Positions 8,338 to 15,973 of a DNA stretch of 24,216 nt are shown piece by piece. Under the pieces are notes generated by a model, which was not told the DNA's origin, ran no database searches, and was given only the letters and a program-made list of their open reading frames with translations. Each line of letters begins with the position of its first letter. The stretch's first letter is position 1. Source of the stretch: Bacteroidales bacterium (GTDB lineage: Bacteria; Bacteroidota; Bacteroidia; Bacteroidales; UBA7960); assembly GCA_007130545.1 (NCBI GenBank), contig SLSG01000141.1, forward strand, positions 1 to 24,216, read 5' to 3'. Both the position numbers and the translations under genes were made by a program.

Positions 8338-8398
8338 GGATCGTCCTCCGAAAATACATGAAAATCCACCCTGGTCTGTCGCTTATTCACTTATTTTG
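8338..8398 (+). promoter_or_regulatory. HTCS-type operator plus -7 box of the GH51-GH43 operon
   Basis: Bases 8338-8370 align with the susC operator at 22 of 33 positions. The distal half-site is ATCGTCCTCC and the proximal one AAAATCCACC, with the spacer ending TACATGA as at susC. The proximal repeat ends at 8370. Exactly 20 bp later comes TTATTTTG (8391-8398), one mismatch from TAnnTTTG. It is the most degenerate of the three copies, but the spacing is identical. The predicted start near 8404 gives a leader of about 48 nt before the ATG at 8452. Confidence 0.6.
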
Positions 8399-8451
8399 AG
8401 AAAGCAGGCTTTATAAGCCTATTACAACGTTACACAAAAACCAATCAGACA

Positions 8452-10047
8452 ATGGGAAAAAGAGGATTTTATTACATCGCACTTACAGCCTTTATCCTGG
8501 TGCTGTTGGCCATGACGGCTGTAAAAGCCCAGCAGGCCCAAATCAAGATTGACGTGGACCGTACCATCGGGGAGGTTCATCCCCATATTTACGGAAATTT
8601 TGTTGAACACCTGGGCCGCTGTGTGTACGGCGGGATTTATGAACCAGGCTCCCCTTTGGCCGACGAGGACGGGTTCCGCACCGACGTTCTTGAAGCCGTG
8701 AGAGGCCTGAATATTCCCATCTTGCGCTATCCAGGGGGAAACTTTGTTTCGAACTACCATTGGAAGGATGGGGTGGGCCCGGAGCGTATTCCGCGCCTGG
8801 AGCTTGCCTGGCAGCGTCTGGAAACGAATGAATTCGGAACCAATGAATTCATGAAGTTCGCCAATAAGATCGGAACCGAACCGTTTTTTGCCGTGAACCT
8901 GGGCACGGGTACCATACTGGAGGCTCAGCAATGGATTGAATACACCAATATTGAAGGGGAGACCTACTATGCTGAGCTGCGCAAGGAGCACGGTTACCCT
9001 GAGCCCCACAATATACTGTACTGGAGTCTTGGCAATGAGATGGATGGTTTTTGGCAAATGGGTGCGCTGAATGCAGAGGATTACAGCAAGAAAGCACGGG
9101 AGGCGGGCAAGCTGATGCGTTACACTTCCCCTGATGTGAAACTGATCGCAACCGGTTCATCCAACTACCGTTCCGATGCCGATCCCGACCACTGGAATCG
9201 CACGGTACTGGAGGAGCTGAAAGACTATATCGATTACATAGCCTTGCATATTTACGTAGGCAACCCCAATGACAATTATTACGATTTCATGGCCACCCCC
9301 CTCGTGATCGAGGAACGTACCCGCGTGGTGGAAGGCATGATCCGGGATGTAATGCAGCGTACAATTCGCCGCCATACCGAGGAACCCATCTATATTGCGT
9401 GGGATGAGTACAACGTCTGGTATCGGGCCAGGGTGGGGGATCTGATGCGGGGAGAACGCGCCCTGGAGGAGCATTACAACCTGGAAGATGCCCTGGTGAT
9501 CGCTGGCATGCTGAATGCGTTTATCCGGAATGCCCACATTGTCAAGATGGCCAATATGGCCCAACTGGTGAATGTAATTGCACCGATCTTCACCAGTGAG
9601 ACAGACATGTTCCTCCAAACCATTTATTACCCCCTGCAACTGTTTGCCAACCATATGCATGGGACCTCGCTTGATGTGTTTGTTGATTGTGACACCTATG
9701 ACACCGGAAGGTTCTACCTGGGACTGGGCGAAACAACTACCATCCAGAAAGGGGTGCCTTACCTGGATGTAAGTGCCACGTATACCGACGGAGAGGTAAT
9801 CATTGCCGTAGTCAACCGGAACAAGGACCAGGCGATCAGCACCGATATCATTTCCCAGAGCGGTAATTTTTCCGGTCCCATCGAGGTTTACGAGGTAAAT
9901 GGCCCGGGCATCAAAGCCAAAAATGATTTTGGCGTAACCAACGTTCAAACCGAGCGAAAAAACGATATCCGCACCAGGGGCGACCGTGTAACCTACAGTT
10001 TCCCACCCCACTCATTCACCCTGCTCAAGGGCAGAGTCAGCCAGTAA
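8452..10047 (+). CDS. GH51 alpha-L-arabinofuranosidase (copy 1)
   Basis: 531 residues with a signal peptide cut near residue 26 (AVKAQ) and no lipobox, so probably periplasmic. The (beta/alpha)8 catalytic domain starts at IYGNFVEHLGRCVYGGI and RYPGGNFVSNYHW. The acid/base is E196 in SLGNEMDG and the nucleophile is E319 in AWDEYNVWY. The C-terminal beta-sandwich ends in SFPPHSFTLLKG, typical of GH51. Retaining GH51 enzymes release alpha-1,2-, 1,3- and 1,5-linked L-arabinofuranose from side chains and oligosaccharides. It is the first gene of a two-gene unit with its own operator-promoter, and the downstream lipoprotein GH43 begins 34 bp after its stop. It differs clearly from the second GH51 in the window, notably around the nucleophile (WDEYNVWY against VDEWGTWF), so the two are ancient paralogues. 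Confidence 0.93.
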   Translation: MGKRGFYYIALTAFILVLLAMTAVKAQQAQIKIDVDRTIGEVHPHIYGNFVEHLGRCVYGGIYEPGSPLADEDGFRTDVLEAVRGLNIPILRYPGGNFVSNYHWKDGVGPERIPRLELAWQRLETNEFGTNEFMKFANKIGTEPFFAVNLGTGTILEAQQWIEYTNIEGETYYAELRKEHGYPEPHNILYWSLGNEMDGFWQMGALNAEDYSKKAREAGKLMRYTSPDVKLIATGSSNYRSDADPDHWNRTVLEELKDYIDYIALHIYVGNPNDNYYDFMATPLVIEERTRVVEGMIRDVMQRTIRRHTEEPIYIAWDEYNVWYRARVGDLMRGERALEEHYNLEDALVIAGMLNAFIRNAHIVKMANMAQLVNVIAPIFTSETDMFLQTIYYPLQLFANHMHGTSLDVFVDCDTYDTGRFYLGLGETTTIQKGVPYLDVSATYTDGEVIIAVVNRNKDQAISTDIISQSGNFSGPIEVYEVNGPGIKAKNDFGVTNVQTERKNDIRTRGDRVTYSFPPHSFTLLKGRVSQ

Positions 10048-10081
10048 GTACCCCTTGACTGTTCTTTCAAACCATGTAGCA

Positions 10082-11584
10082 ATGAACATACAAAGCGCAT
10101 TTCGTTTCATTTTCTGCCTGCTCGTATGCCCGGCCTTATTGTTTTCCTGTGGTAATGGAGAAGTGGATTATGACCCGGGGATAAGTGATGACTATAGCCA
10201 CCTGACCGACATTCAACATTACCGGCAATGGGGGGTGTACAATGTGCACGACCCAAGCTGTATCAAGGCGGATGATGGCTATTATTACCTGTATTCAACC
10301 GATGCGATTTACTGGCCTCCCGGAGCCGTTCGGGAGTCAGACACCATTCAGACAGGCTTTGTGCAGGTCAGGAGATCACCGGACCTGGTGAACTGGGAGT
10401 TTGTCGGGTGGGCCTTTGAAAAGATCCCGGAAGCAGCCATGAAGCACATCCGGGTAGCTTCTGGGGGCAGGGAGCCCCACAACCTCTGGGCGCCCTATAT
10501 CCAAAAGCATAAAGATGAGTATAGGCTTTACTATTCGGCCTCCCTTTTTGGCGCCAACACTTCCTTTATCGGCCTGGCGGTAAGTGAATCCCCGCTGGGT
10601 CCATGGAGGCAGGCCGGGGGCGTGGTGAAAACCTTTGAAACCGATCCTGTCAATGCGATTGACCCCTCGGTGGTAACAGATGCCGAAACCGGCCGGCAAT
10701 GGATGCATTACGGCTCTTATTTCGGGGGTATGTACGTTCTGGAGCTGGACCCTGAAACGGGACTCGCCCTGCATGAGGGAGACCTAGGCCATTGCGTGGC
10801 GAGGAGGGCTGAAGGAGATATCCGCATCATTGAAGCGCCGGAGGTCATTTACAATCCGGAACTGGAACAGTATTTCCTGTTTGTTTCCTATGACCCCCTG
10901 TTTTCCCATTACAATATCCGGGTTGGACGTTCCGACTTTCCCGAGGGACCTTTCCATGATTATTTTGGCCGGGACATGATGGAGGAGGAAAACAACGTGC
11001 CGGTAATTACGTATCCCTATAGGTTCAGCGGCCATCCCGGCTGGGCCGGGGTGGGGCACAATGCGGTCATCTTAGATGACGGCAGGTATTTTCTATTTCA
11101 CCAGGGCCGGCTCGCACCCGGTAATCACATGATGGTACTCCATGTCCGGGAGGTATTCTGGACGGAGAATGGTTGGCCTGTCGTTTCGCCCCAGCGGTAC
11201 GCAGGGGTACCGCAAACCCCGGTGTCCAGGGAGGAATTGATCGGACCATGGGAAGAGATCAGACTGGCAGAAGTGAAAGATACCGTAAGCCTTTGGCAGG
11301 GGCAGATCCCCCCCGGTGGCTGGCATTATGACACGCTTCAGTTCAACAATTCAGCCAAAATCGCCCTGAATGCCGACGGGTTCATCGAGGGGCGGGACGG
11401 CCTGCAATGGGCAATGGAAGGCGACCGATTGTACCTGACCAGGGAAGAAGGCAAACAGGCCGAAGAGCTGATCGTTTTCAGGGGATGGGACTGGGAGCTG
11501 GGACGTGAGACCGTCCTGTACTCAGGCCTGGGAATCAATGGTTTCGGCATATGGGGGAAACGGGTGGAAGAGGCCCGTCCATGA
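10082..11584 (+). CDS. GH43 arabinanase-family lipoprotein with C-terminal beta-barrel
   Basis: 500 residues from the ATG at 10082. An upstream in-frame ATG at 10055 would put a polar extension before the signal peptide, so the later start is preferred. The leader ends LLFSC; C23 is the predicted lipidated residue, followed by GNGEVD, so a membrane-anchored, probably surface-exposed enzyme. GH43 residues are D57 (VHDP), D194 (NAIDP) and E251 (IEAPE), with H326 in GVGHN. A degenerate form of the arabinanase C-terminal barrel follows (FRGWDWELGRE, then GIWGKRVEE). It lacks the lectin and T9SS tail of the two related proteins at 456 and 6115. It would act on arabinan or large oligosaccharides at the membrane, next to SusC/SusD. 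The second gene of the GH51 unit, it ends 24 bp before a strong bidirectional terminator. Confidence 0.88.
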   Translation: MNIQSAFRFIFCLLVCPALLFSCGNGEVDYDPGISDDYSHLTDIQHYRQWGVYNVHDPSCIKADDGYYYLYSTDAIYWPPGAVRESDTIQTGFVQVRRSPDLVNWEFVGWAFEKIPEAAMKHIRVASGGREPHNLWAPYIQKHKDEYRLYYSASLFGANTSFIGLAVSESPLGPWRQAGGVVKTFETDPVNAIDPSVVTDAETGRQWMHYGSYFGGMYVLELDPETGLALHEGDLGHCVARRAEGDIRIIEAPEVIYNPELEQYFLFVSYDPLFSHYNIRVGRSDFPEGPFHDYFGRDMMEEENNVPVITYPYRFSGHPGWAGVGHNAVILDDGRYFLFHQGRLAPGNHMMVLHVREVFWTENGWPVVSPQRYAGVPQTPVSREELIGPWEEIRLAEVKDTVSLWQGQIPPGGWHYDTLQFNNSAKIALNADGFIEGRDGLQWAMEGDRLYLTREEGKQAEELIVFRGWDWELGRETVLYSGLGINGFGIWGKRVEEARP

Positions 11585-11607
11585 TTGGCTGGTGCCAGAC
11601 AAAAACA

Positions 11608-11639
11608 AAACCGCCACAGGGAAGCCCTTGTGGCGGTTT
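11608..11639. terminator. Bidirectional intrinsic terminator between convergent operons
   Basis: AAACCGCCACA (11608-11618) pairs perfectly with TGTGGCGGTTT (11629-11639), with GGG/CCC extending the stem inward past one bulge. On the plus strand CTGTTTTT follows; on the minus strand the flanking AAAAACAAAA reads as a T-rich tract. It lies 24 bp after the plus-strand GH43 stop and 40 bp after the minus-strand GH51 stop, so it can serve both units. Confidence 0.9.
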
Positions 11640-11678
11640 CTGTTTTTGAGATTCAACACATGATATTTACCGCATGGT

Positions 11679-13256
11679 TTAATACACTTCGAATACCACT
11701 ACGGATTTTGCCGGGATGGTTACCCGGAGCTCGTTGTTGCGCAGCCTGCCCTGGTTAAAGTCAGCGGGCTCCACATTTTCGGGGTTGTCAAACGTATTGT
11801 GTGCGTCAAGCTCGGGAGCGGTAAGTATTCTGCCGGTGAAACGGCTGACATCCTGTCCCCTAAAATCAATCAACATCTCGGAATCTTCCCTTGGGTCCAC
11901 GTTGACGATCGACACCAAAATACGTCCATCCTTTTTTGAGGCCGAAGCACTCAATGCCGGCACTTCCTCTCCTTCGAAGACATATTTGGCCGTTTCCAGA
12001 TGCAAGGGAAGCAAAGTGGCATCATGGTGTCCCTTGTACATCTCAAAGACGTGATAGGTTGGCGTAAGGAGCATTTTTTCCTCATCCGTGTGGATAAGCG
12101 CCTGAAGCACATTCACGGTTTGTGCAATATTTGCCATGCGGACCCGGTCGCTCATTTCGTTGAAATAGTTCAGGGAGATCCCGGCCACAAAAGCATCCCG
12201 CATCGTGTTCTGCTGGAACAGGAATCCAGGATTTGTGCCAGGTTCCACATCAAACCAGGTACCCCATTCATCCACCACCAGGGCAACCCTTTTATCGGGA
12301 TCGTAGCGGTCCATGATGGTCATATGCCGCCTGATCACCCGCTCAATAGCATATACCCTGTTAATGATGTCAAAATACCTGTATTCGGGGAAGCCGGTAG
12401 CCGGACCCTTGTTATACCAGTCGGTCGTATAATGATGGAGGGAAAGCCCCCACATCATCCAATGGGGAATGTTCCGCATCATCACCTCGGTCCAGTTGTA
12501 ATCGTTCACATTGGCACCTCCTGCGATTTTGCGCAGGCGGGTGTTGCCATAATTACGCGCGTAAGTGGCATAGTTGCGGTAGAGCAGGGCGTAGTGCTCC
12601 GGGGTCATGTGTCCGCCACAGCCCCAGTTCTCGTTGCCAATGCCCCAGTATACCACCCCCCATGGTTCATTGCGGCCATTTGCCCGGCGCATATCAGCCA
12701 TGGGACTCACCCCGTCAAAATTCACGTATTCGACCCATTTTGACAGCTCCTCCACGGTCCCGCTGCCTACATTGCCCACGATCACCGGCTCGGTTTCCAG
12801 CTGCTCGCACAGGTCCAGGAATTCATGCGTGCCAAAGGCATTGTCTTCGGTCACCCCGCCCCAGTGGGTGTTGATCATTGTGGGACGGTCCTCTCGCGGA
12901 CCGATGCCATCCATCCAATGGTATTCATCGGCAAAACAGCCTCCCGGCCAGCGCAGATTGGGGATGTTGGTCCTTTTCAATGCTTCCACTACGTCGTTAC
13001 GGATTCCCCGGGTATTAGGGATTTCCGAATCTTCGCCCACCCAATAACCTCCATAAATGCACCTGCCAAGGTGTTCTGAGAAGTGCCCGTATATATGACG
13101 GCTGATCTCCTGTTGTCCCAGGTCGGCATTGATCACGATCCTGGACTGGTGCTGGGCACTTACCTGGGTGATAAACCCCATTCCGAGGACAATAACCAGG
13201 AAGACTTTCAGTAATTGACCCCTTATGCTGTTTCTTTTTTTTTCCATACGCATCAT
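11679..13256 (-). CDS. GH51 alpha-L-arabinofuranosidase (copy 2)
   Basis: 525 residues; the start could also be the second or fourth codon (both ATG). The signal peptide ends near VSAQ (residue 35) with no lipobox, suggesting a periplasmic location. The catalytic domain has IYGHFSEHLGRCIYGGYW and RWPGGCFADEYHW, acid/base E209 in GIGNENWG, and nucleophile E330 in VVDEWGTW. The C-terminal beta-sandwich ends in IPAKSVVVFEVY. It belongs to the GH51 form typical of Bacteroidetes arabinan loci and is divergent from copy 1 at 8452. It is the last gene of the susC-susD-lamG block, but a terminator-like hairpin precedes it by about 20 bp and no separate promoter is visible. It is therefore probably expressed by partial read-through. 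Role: removal of alpha-L-arabinofuranosyl residues from imported oligosaccharides. Confidence 0.93.
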   Translation of the reverse strand: MMRMEKKRNSIRGQLLKVFLVIVLGMGFITQVSAQHQSRIVINADLGQQEISRHIYGHFSEHLGRCIYGGYWVGEDSEIPNTRGIRNDVVEALKRTNIPNLRWPGGCFADEYHWMDGIGPREDRPTMINTHWGGVTEDNAFGTHEFLDLCEQLETEPVIVGNVGSGTVEELSKWVEYVNFDGVSPMADMRRANGRNEPWGVVYWGIGNENWGCGGHMTPEHYALLYRNYATYARNYGNTRLRKIAGGANVNDYNWTEVMMRNIPHWMMWGLSLHHYTTDWYNKGPATGFPEYRYFDIINRVYAIERVIRRHMTIMDRYDPDKRVALVVDEWGTWFDVEPGTNPGFLFQQNTMRDAFVAGISLNYFNEMSDRVRMANIAQTVNVLQALIHTDEEKMLLTPTYHVFEMYKGHHDATLLPLHLETAKYVFEGEEVPALSASASKKDGRILVSIVNVDPREDSEMLIDFRGQDVSRFTGRILTAPELDAHNTFDNPENVEPADFNQGRLRNNELRVTIPAKSVVVFEVY

Positions 13257-13274
13257 TGTTTTCTGCTATTAGTG

Positions 13275-13324
13275 AAAAAAGCCCGGGAAGCTTTCGCAAC
13301 AGTAGTCAGGCGTGGCTTCCCGGG
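13275..13324 (-). terminator. Internal terminator between the LamG gene and GH51
   Basis: On the minus strand, CCCGGGAAGC (13324-13315) pairs perfectly with GCTTCCCGGG (13291-13282), enclosing a 23-nt loop. CTTTTTT follows at once (13281-13275). This has the form of an intrinsic terminator, although the loop is long. It lies 48 bp beyond the LamG stop and only 18 bp before the GH51 start, so GH51 expression depends on read-through or on an unseen promoter. Confidence 0.75.
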
Positions 13325-13336
13325 TGTTGATTGCAT

Positions 13337-13361
13337 CCGGACGGGTCACTGCCCTGTCCGG
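13337..13361 (-). other. Second hairpin downstream of the LamG gene
   Basis: CCGGACGGG (13337-13345) pairs with CCCTGTCCGG (13352-13361) with one bulged base and a six-base loop. No T-tract follows in the minus direction. It lies between the LamG stop and the terminator, so it may protect the 3' end of the susC-susD-lamG transcript. Confidence 0.5.
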
Positions 13362-13372
13362 TAAAGTGCAGG

Positions 13373-14344
13373 TTACCTGCGTTGGATCATCACCTTCTGG
13401 GTGGTGGCCTCGTTTCCGCTGATCACACGTACTATATAGACACCGGTGTGCATGTTACGGATATCGGTTACGGAACCGATGTTTTCCTGCTTGTAAACCA
13501 GTGCGCCCGTAATGCTGTAAACTTCCACGGAAGCCCTGGTTTCAATAGGTAGTTCCACACGGACATTGTCTCCCCTGGCATAGATCCTGGCAGACTCCAG
13601 GACCGGAATTTGAACCGAGGAGGCAAAATCACCATATAGTTCAAGGATCTCTTCTTCAGTGAGGGCTTTGTCCCAGATCGTGAAATCATCTAATTTGCCG
13701 GTAAACAGCGGGTCGTTCCAATTGGCACGTCCGATAAAGATGTCTTCAAAATCCGACATATCACTGGGATGCAGTCCGGGAAGTTCAATTTCACTTTGCA
13801 GCACACCGTCCAGCCAGAGCTGTGCATAGTCCGGGTGGTGTACCATGGTGAGCATATACCACCTGTTACGTATGATGCTGGTCTGGCTAAGGAGAACGGA
13901 ATCCGTTCCGGGTGCCCAGAAATAGGGGTGGATATTCCACTGCATCTGTCCTTCTCCGTCCCCGTCCCAGTCGGTAAAAGTTGTGATGAACATCACATTC
14001 CTCTCCGCAGGGGGGTCCTTGTCAATATGGGTCCCAAAGTCGAATACCCTGGTCCACCATTGAAAGTCGACCTCTGTGGTCCAGTTGAGCCATATATTGA
14101 GGGTAATCTCATCCTGGTCGTAAGTGTTAGCTCCCAGGCTGATGTAGCCATCGACACCGTCTAAATAGACCACATCCCCCCGTGCGTCATCCACCACGAA
14201 GGAGACCCCTGCAGGGGAGGCCATGGACTGGACATTCTCCATCTGGTCCATTACATTGCTGTCAAACGGGAAGTAGGCATATTGTGCCGTTGCGGCACCT
14301 GCAAAAAACAGGGTAACAAAAAGAGAAAGTAGTTTTGTTTTCAT
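13373..14344 (-). CDS. Small LamG-domain protein with T9SS sorting domain, putative surface glycan-binding protein
   Basis: 323 residues from the ATG at 14344 (MKTKLLSLFV); the upstream in-frame ATG at 14368 adds eight polar residues before an otherwise good signal peptide (1-21, ending ATAQ). Residues about 22-235 are a single concanavalin-like LamG domain, with VYLDGVDGYISLG, RWYMLTMVHH, QLWLDG and LDDFTIWDKALTEEEI. Residues about 245-323 are a T9SS tail (VEVYSITGALVYKQ, HTGVYIVRV, KVMIQRR). No glycosidase signature is present. It follows susD by 47 bp, the position where SusE/SusF-type surface glycan-binding lipoproteins usually lie, so a binding role is proposed from context. Unlike those proteins it carries no lipobox and would be attached through T9SS. 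Ligand unknown; a structural or adhesion role is the alternative. Confidence 0.82.
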   Translation of the reverse strand: MKTKLLSLFVTLFFAGAATAQYAYFPFDSNVMDQMENVQSMASPAGVSFVVDDARGDVVYLDGVDGYISLGANTYDQDEITLNIWLNWTTEVDFQWWTRVFDFGTHIDKDPPAERNVMFITTFTDWDGDGEGQMQWNIHPYFWAPGTDSVLLSQTSIIRNRWYMLTMVHHPDYAQLWLDGVLQSEIELPGLHPSDMSDFEDIFIGRANWNDPLFTGKLDDFTIWDKALTEEEILELYGDFASSVQIPVLESARIYARGDNVRVELPIETRASVEVYSITGALVYKQENIGSVTDIRNMHTGVYIVRVISGNEATTQKVMIQRR

Positions 14345-14391
14345 AATAAGGAAGGTTTGGTTAAACATGGATTAAAAAACTATTGTTAGGA

Positions 14392-15945
14392 TCAGGAACC
14401 GGGGGTCCACCCCGGGTCCTGGTCAAGGTTTTTATTCAAGTCAACTTCGTTTGGGGGGATGGCCATGAAATGACGTCCGGGGATAAAGTTGTTGAATTCC
14501 GCATCACGTTCTTTTAACACCTCAAGCATGGCAGGATCTTCCAGCCAACCCCAGCGCAGGATGTCTACGTAGCGGATGGCTTCGAAGCAGAATTCCAGCG
14601 CCCGTTCGCGGGTGATCCAGTCCCTCATATCTGCCTGGTTCATGCCGGGGCGGGTGGTGGCCAGGTCGGGCAGATTAGCCCGGCTCCGCACTTGCTGGAT
14701 GTATGCGTATGCCTCCTGGGTGCGACCCAGCTCGTTCAGGCATTCCGCATAAAGCAGCAATACGTCGGCATAGCGCATGATGCGCTCATTGATTTCTGAG
14801 CGCCATTCGTTTTCATTCGGGAAGACACCGTCGTTCAGGTATTTTTTTACATGCACGTGGTTGGGCAGGGTGGCCTCCACTTCCGCCCATGGGCGGCCGT
14901 AAACGGTGGATCCCGGGTAATCGAAGAACATGCTGGCCTTCATTCTTGGGTCCAACTCCCCATCTACGGTTTTTTCTTCCTGGAAAAGCTCGAAGATCCA
15001 GTCGGTCGGGGTCACATCTCCCCAGCCGAAACCCAGGGGTGCGTAGGTACGCGCCTTGCCGGAAGTTTTGCTCCAGGCACTGGAGGGGTTTCCGGCCCAG
15101 CCCAGGGTGGTCCCGCCCACGCTCCTGCTGAACTGGACTTCGAAAAGGGACTCACTGTTGTTTTGGTTACGAATCGTGAAATTGTCCTGGTAGTCGGCCA
15201 CCAGGCTATACGAACCATACTGCTGGTCAATGATCCCCCTTAGCAAGGGTTCTGCATTTGCCCAATCCCGGATGATCATATAGGTCTTTCCCAGGTAAGC
15301 AGCGGCAGCCCCCTTGGTAGCCCTTCCCATATCGGCGGGCGGATATTGCTGCTTGGTTGGAAGGACGGCCATGGCTTCGGTAAAATCCTGAATTACATGC
15401 TGCCAGACCTGGTCACGAGGGGTCTTGGGTGGAAAGAAGTCCTCCGGTCCCGCAGGCAGACTGGTAATCAGTGGCACGTCCCTGTATACGTTCAGCAGGT
15501 GGTAATAAAACAGTCCCCTCAGGAATTTGGCTTCACCAAGTATTCTGGCTTTCAAGGTTTCGTCCATATCGATCCCGGGCACATAAGTAAGCACCTGATT
15601 GGCCCAAAAAATCCCAGCATAGTTGTGTTCCCAGGGGGCAATATAGCAGGGGTTGCCTGGACTTACCTGGTAAATCATCACCTCCTGGGTCCACCACGGA
15701 CTGGTGTTGCGCATGTCGTCTGCCCGGATGTCCATGATCCAGGGGTACAGACGTAGATATAAGCCATCATAGTATAATGCGCTGTAAACACTGTTCACCC
15801 CTGAAATTGCATCTGATCTGGTTTGCCAGTAAGACCCGGTGGTGATCTGGTTGGGGTTGGTCAGGTCTACAAAATCATGTTTGCACGACTGGCTGGTTAT
15901 AAGGAGCAATCCGAATATGATTGCCATGTTTCTGGGTTTTCTCAT
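14392..15945 (-). CDS. SusD/RagB-like outer-membrane glycan-binding lipoprotein
   Basis: 517 residues. The signal peptide ends LLLITSQSC, with C21 as the lipidated residue. The N-terminal SusD-like region (DLTNPNQITTGSYWQT, AISGVNSVYSALYYDGLY) and the RagB/SusD core with TPR-like helices (ILGEAKFLRGLFYYHLLNVYRDVPLI, RATKGAAAAYLGKTYMI) are clear. The C-terminal part has the characteristic INERIMRYADVLLLYAECLNELG, then RERALEFCFEAIRYVDILRWG and the final IPPNEVDLNKNLDQDPGW. It forms the lid over the SusC transporter and captures the oligosaccharide, here most likely arabinan-derived. It begins 28 bp after the susC stop and shares the susC promoter. The length is normal for the family and nothing is missing. 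Confidence 0.95.
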   Translation of the reverse strand: MRKPRNMAIIFGLLLITSQSCKHDFVDLTNPNQITTGSYWQTRSDAISGVNSVYSALYYDGLYLRLYPWIMDIRADDMRNTSPWWTQEVMIYQVSPGNPCYIAPWEHNYAGIFWANQVLTYVPGIDMDETLKARILGEAKFLRGLFYYHLLNVYRDVPLITSLPAGPEDFFPPKTPRDQVWQHVIQDFTEAMAVLPTKQQYPPADMGRATKGAAAAYLGKTYMIIRDWANAEPLLRGIIDQQYGSYSLVADYQDNFTIRNQNNSESLFEVQFSRSVGGTTLGWAGNPSSAWSKTSGKARTYAPLGFGWGDVTPTDWIFELFQEEKTVDGELDPRMKASMFFDYPGSTVYGRPWAEVEATLPNHVHVKKYLNDGVFPNENEWRSEINERIMRYADVLLLYAECLNELGRTQEAYAYIQQVRSRANLPDLATTRPGMNQADMRDWITRERALEFCFEAIRYVDILRWGWLEDPAMLEVLKERDAEFNNFIPGRHFMAIPPNEVDLNKNLDQDPGWTPGS

Positions 15946-15973
15946 GATTCAATGTTTTTCAAATAATACAACC

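Noticed and set aside
9157..10011. 284-residue minus-strand open frame within GH51 copy 1
   Set aside because: Antisense shadow of a complete GH51 gene, with no independent support.
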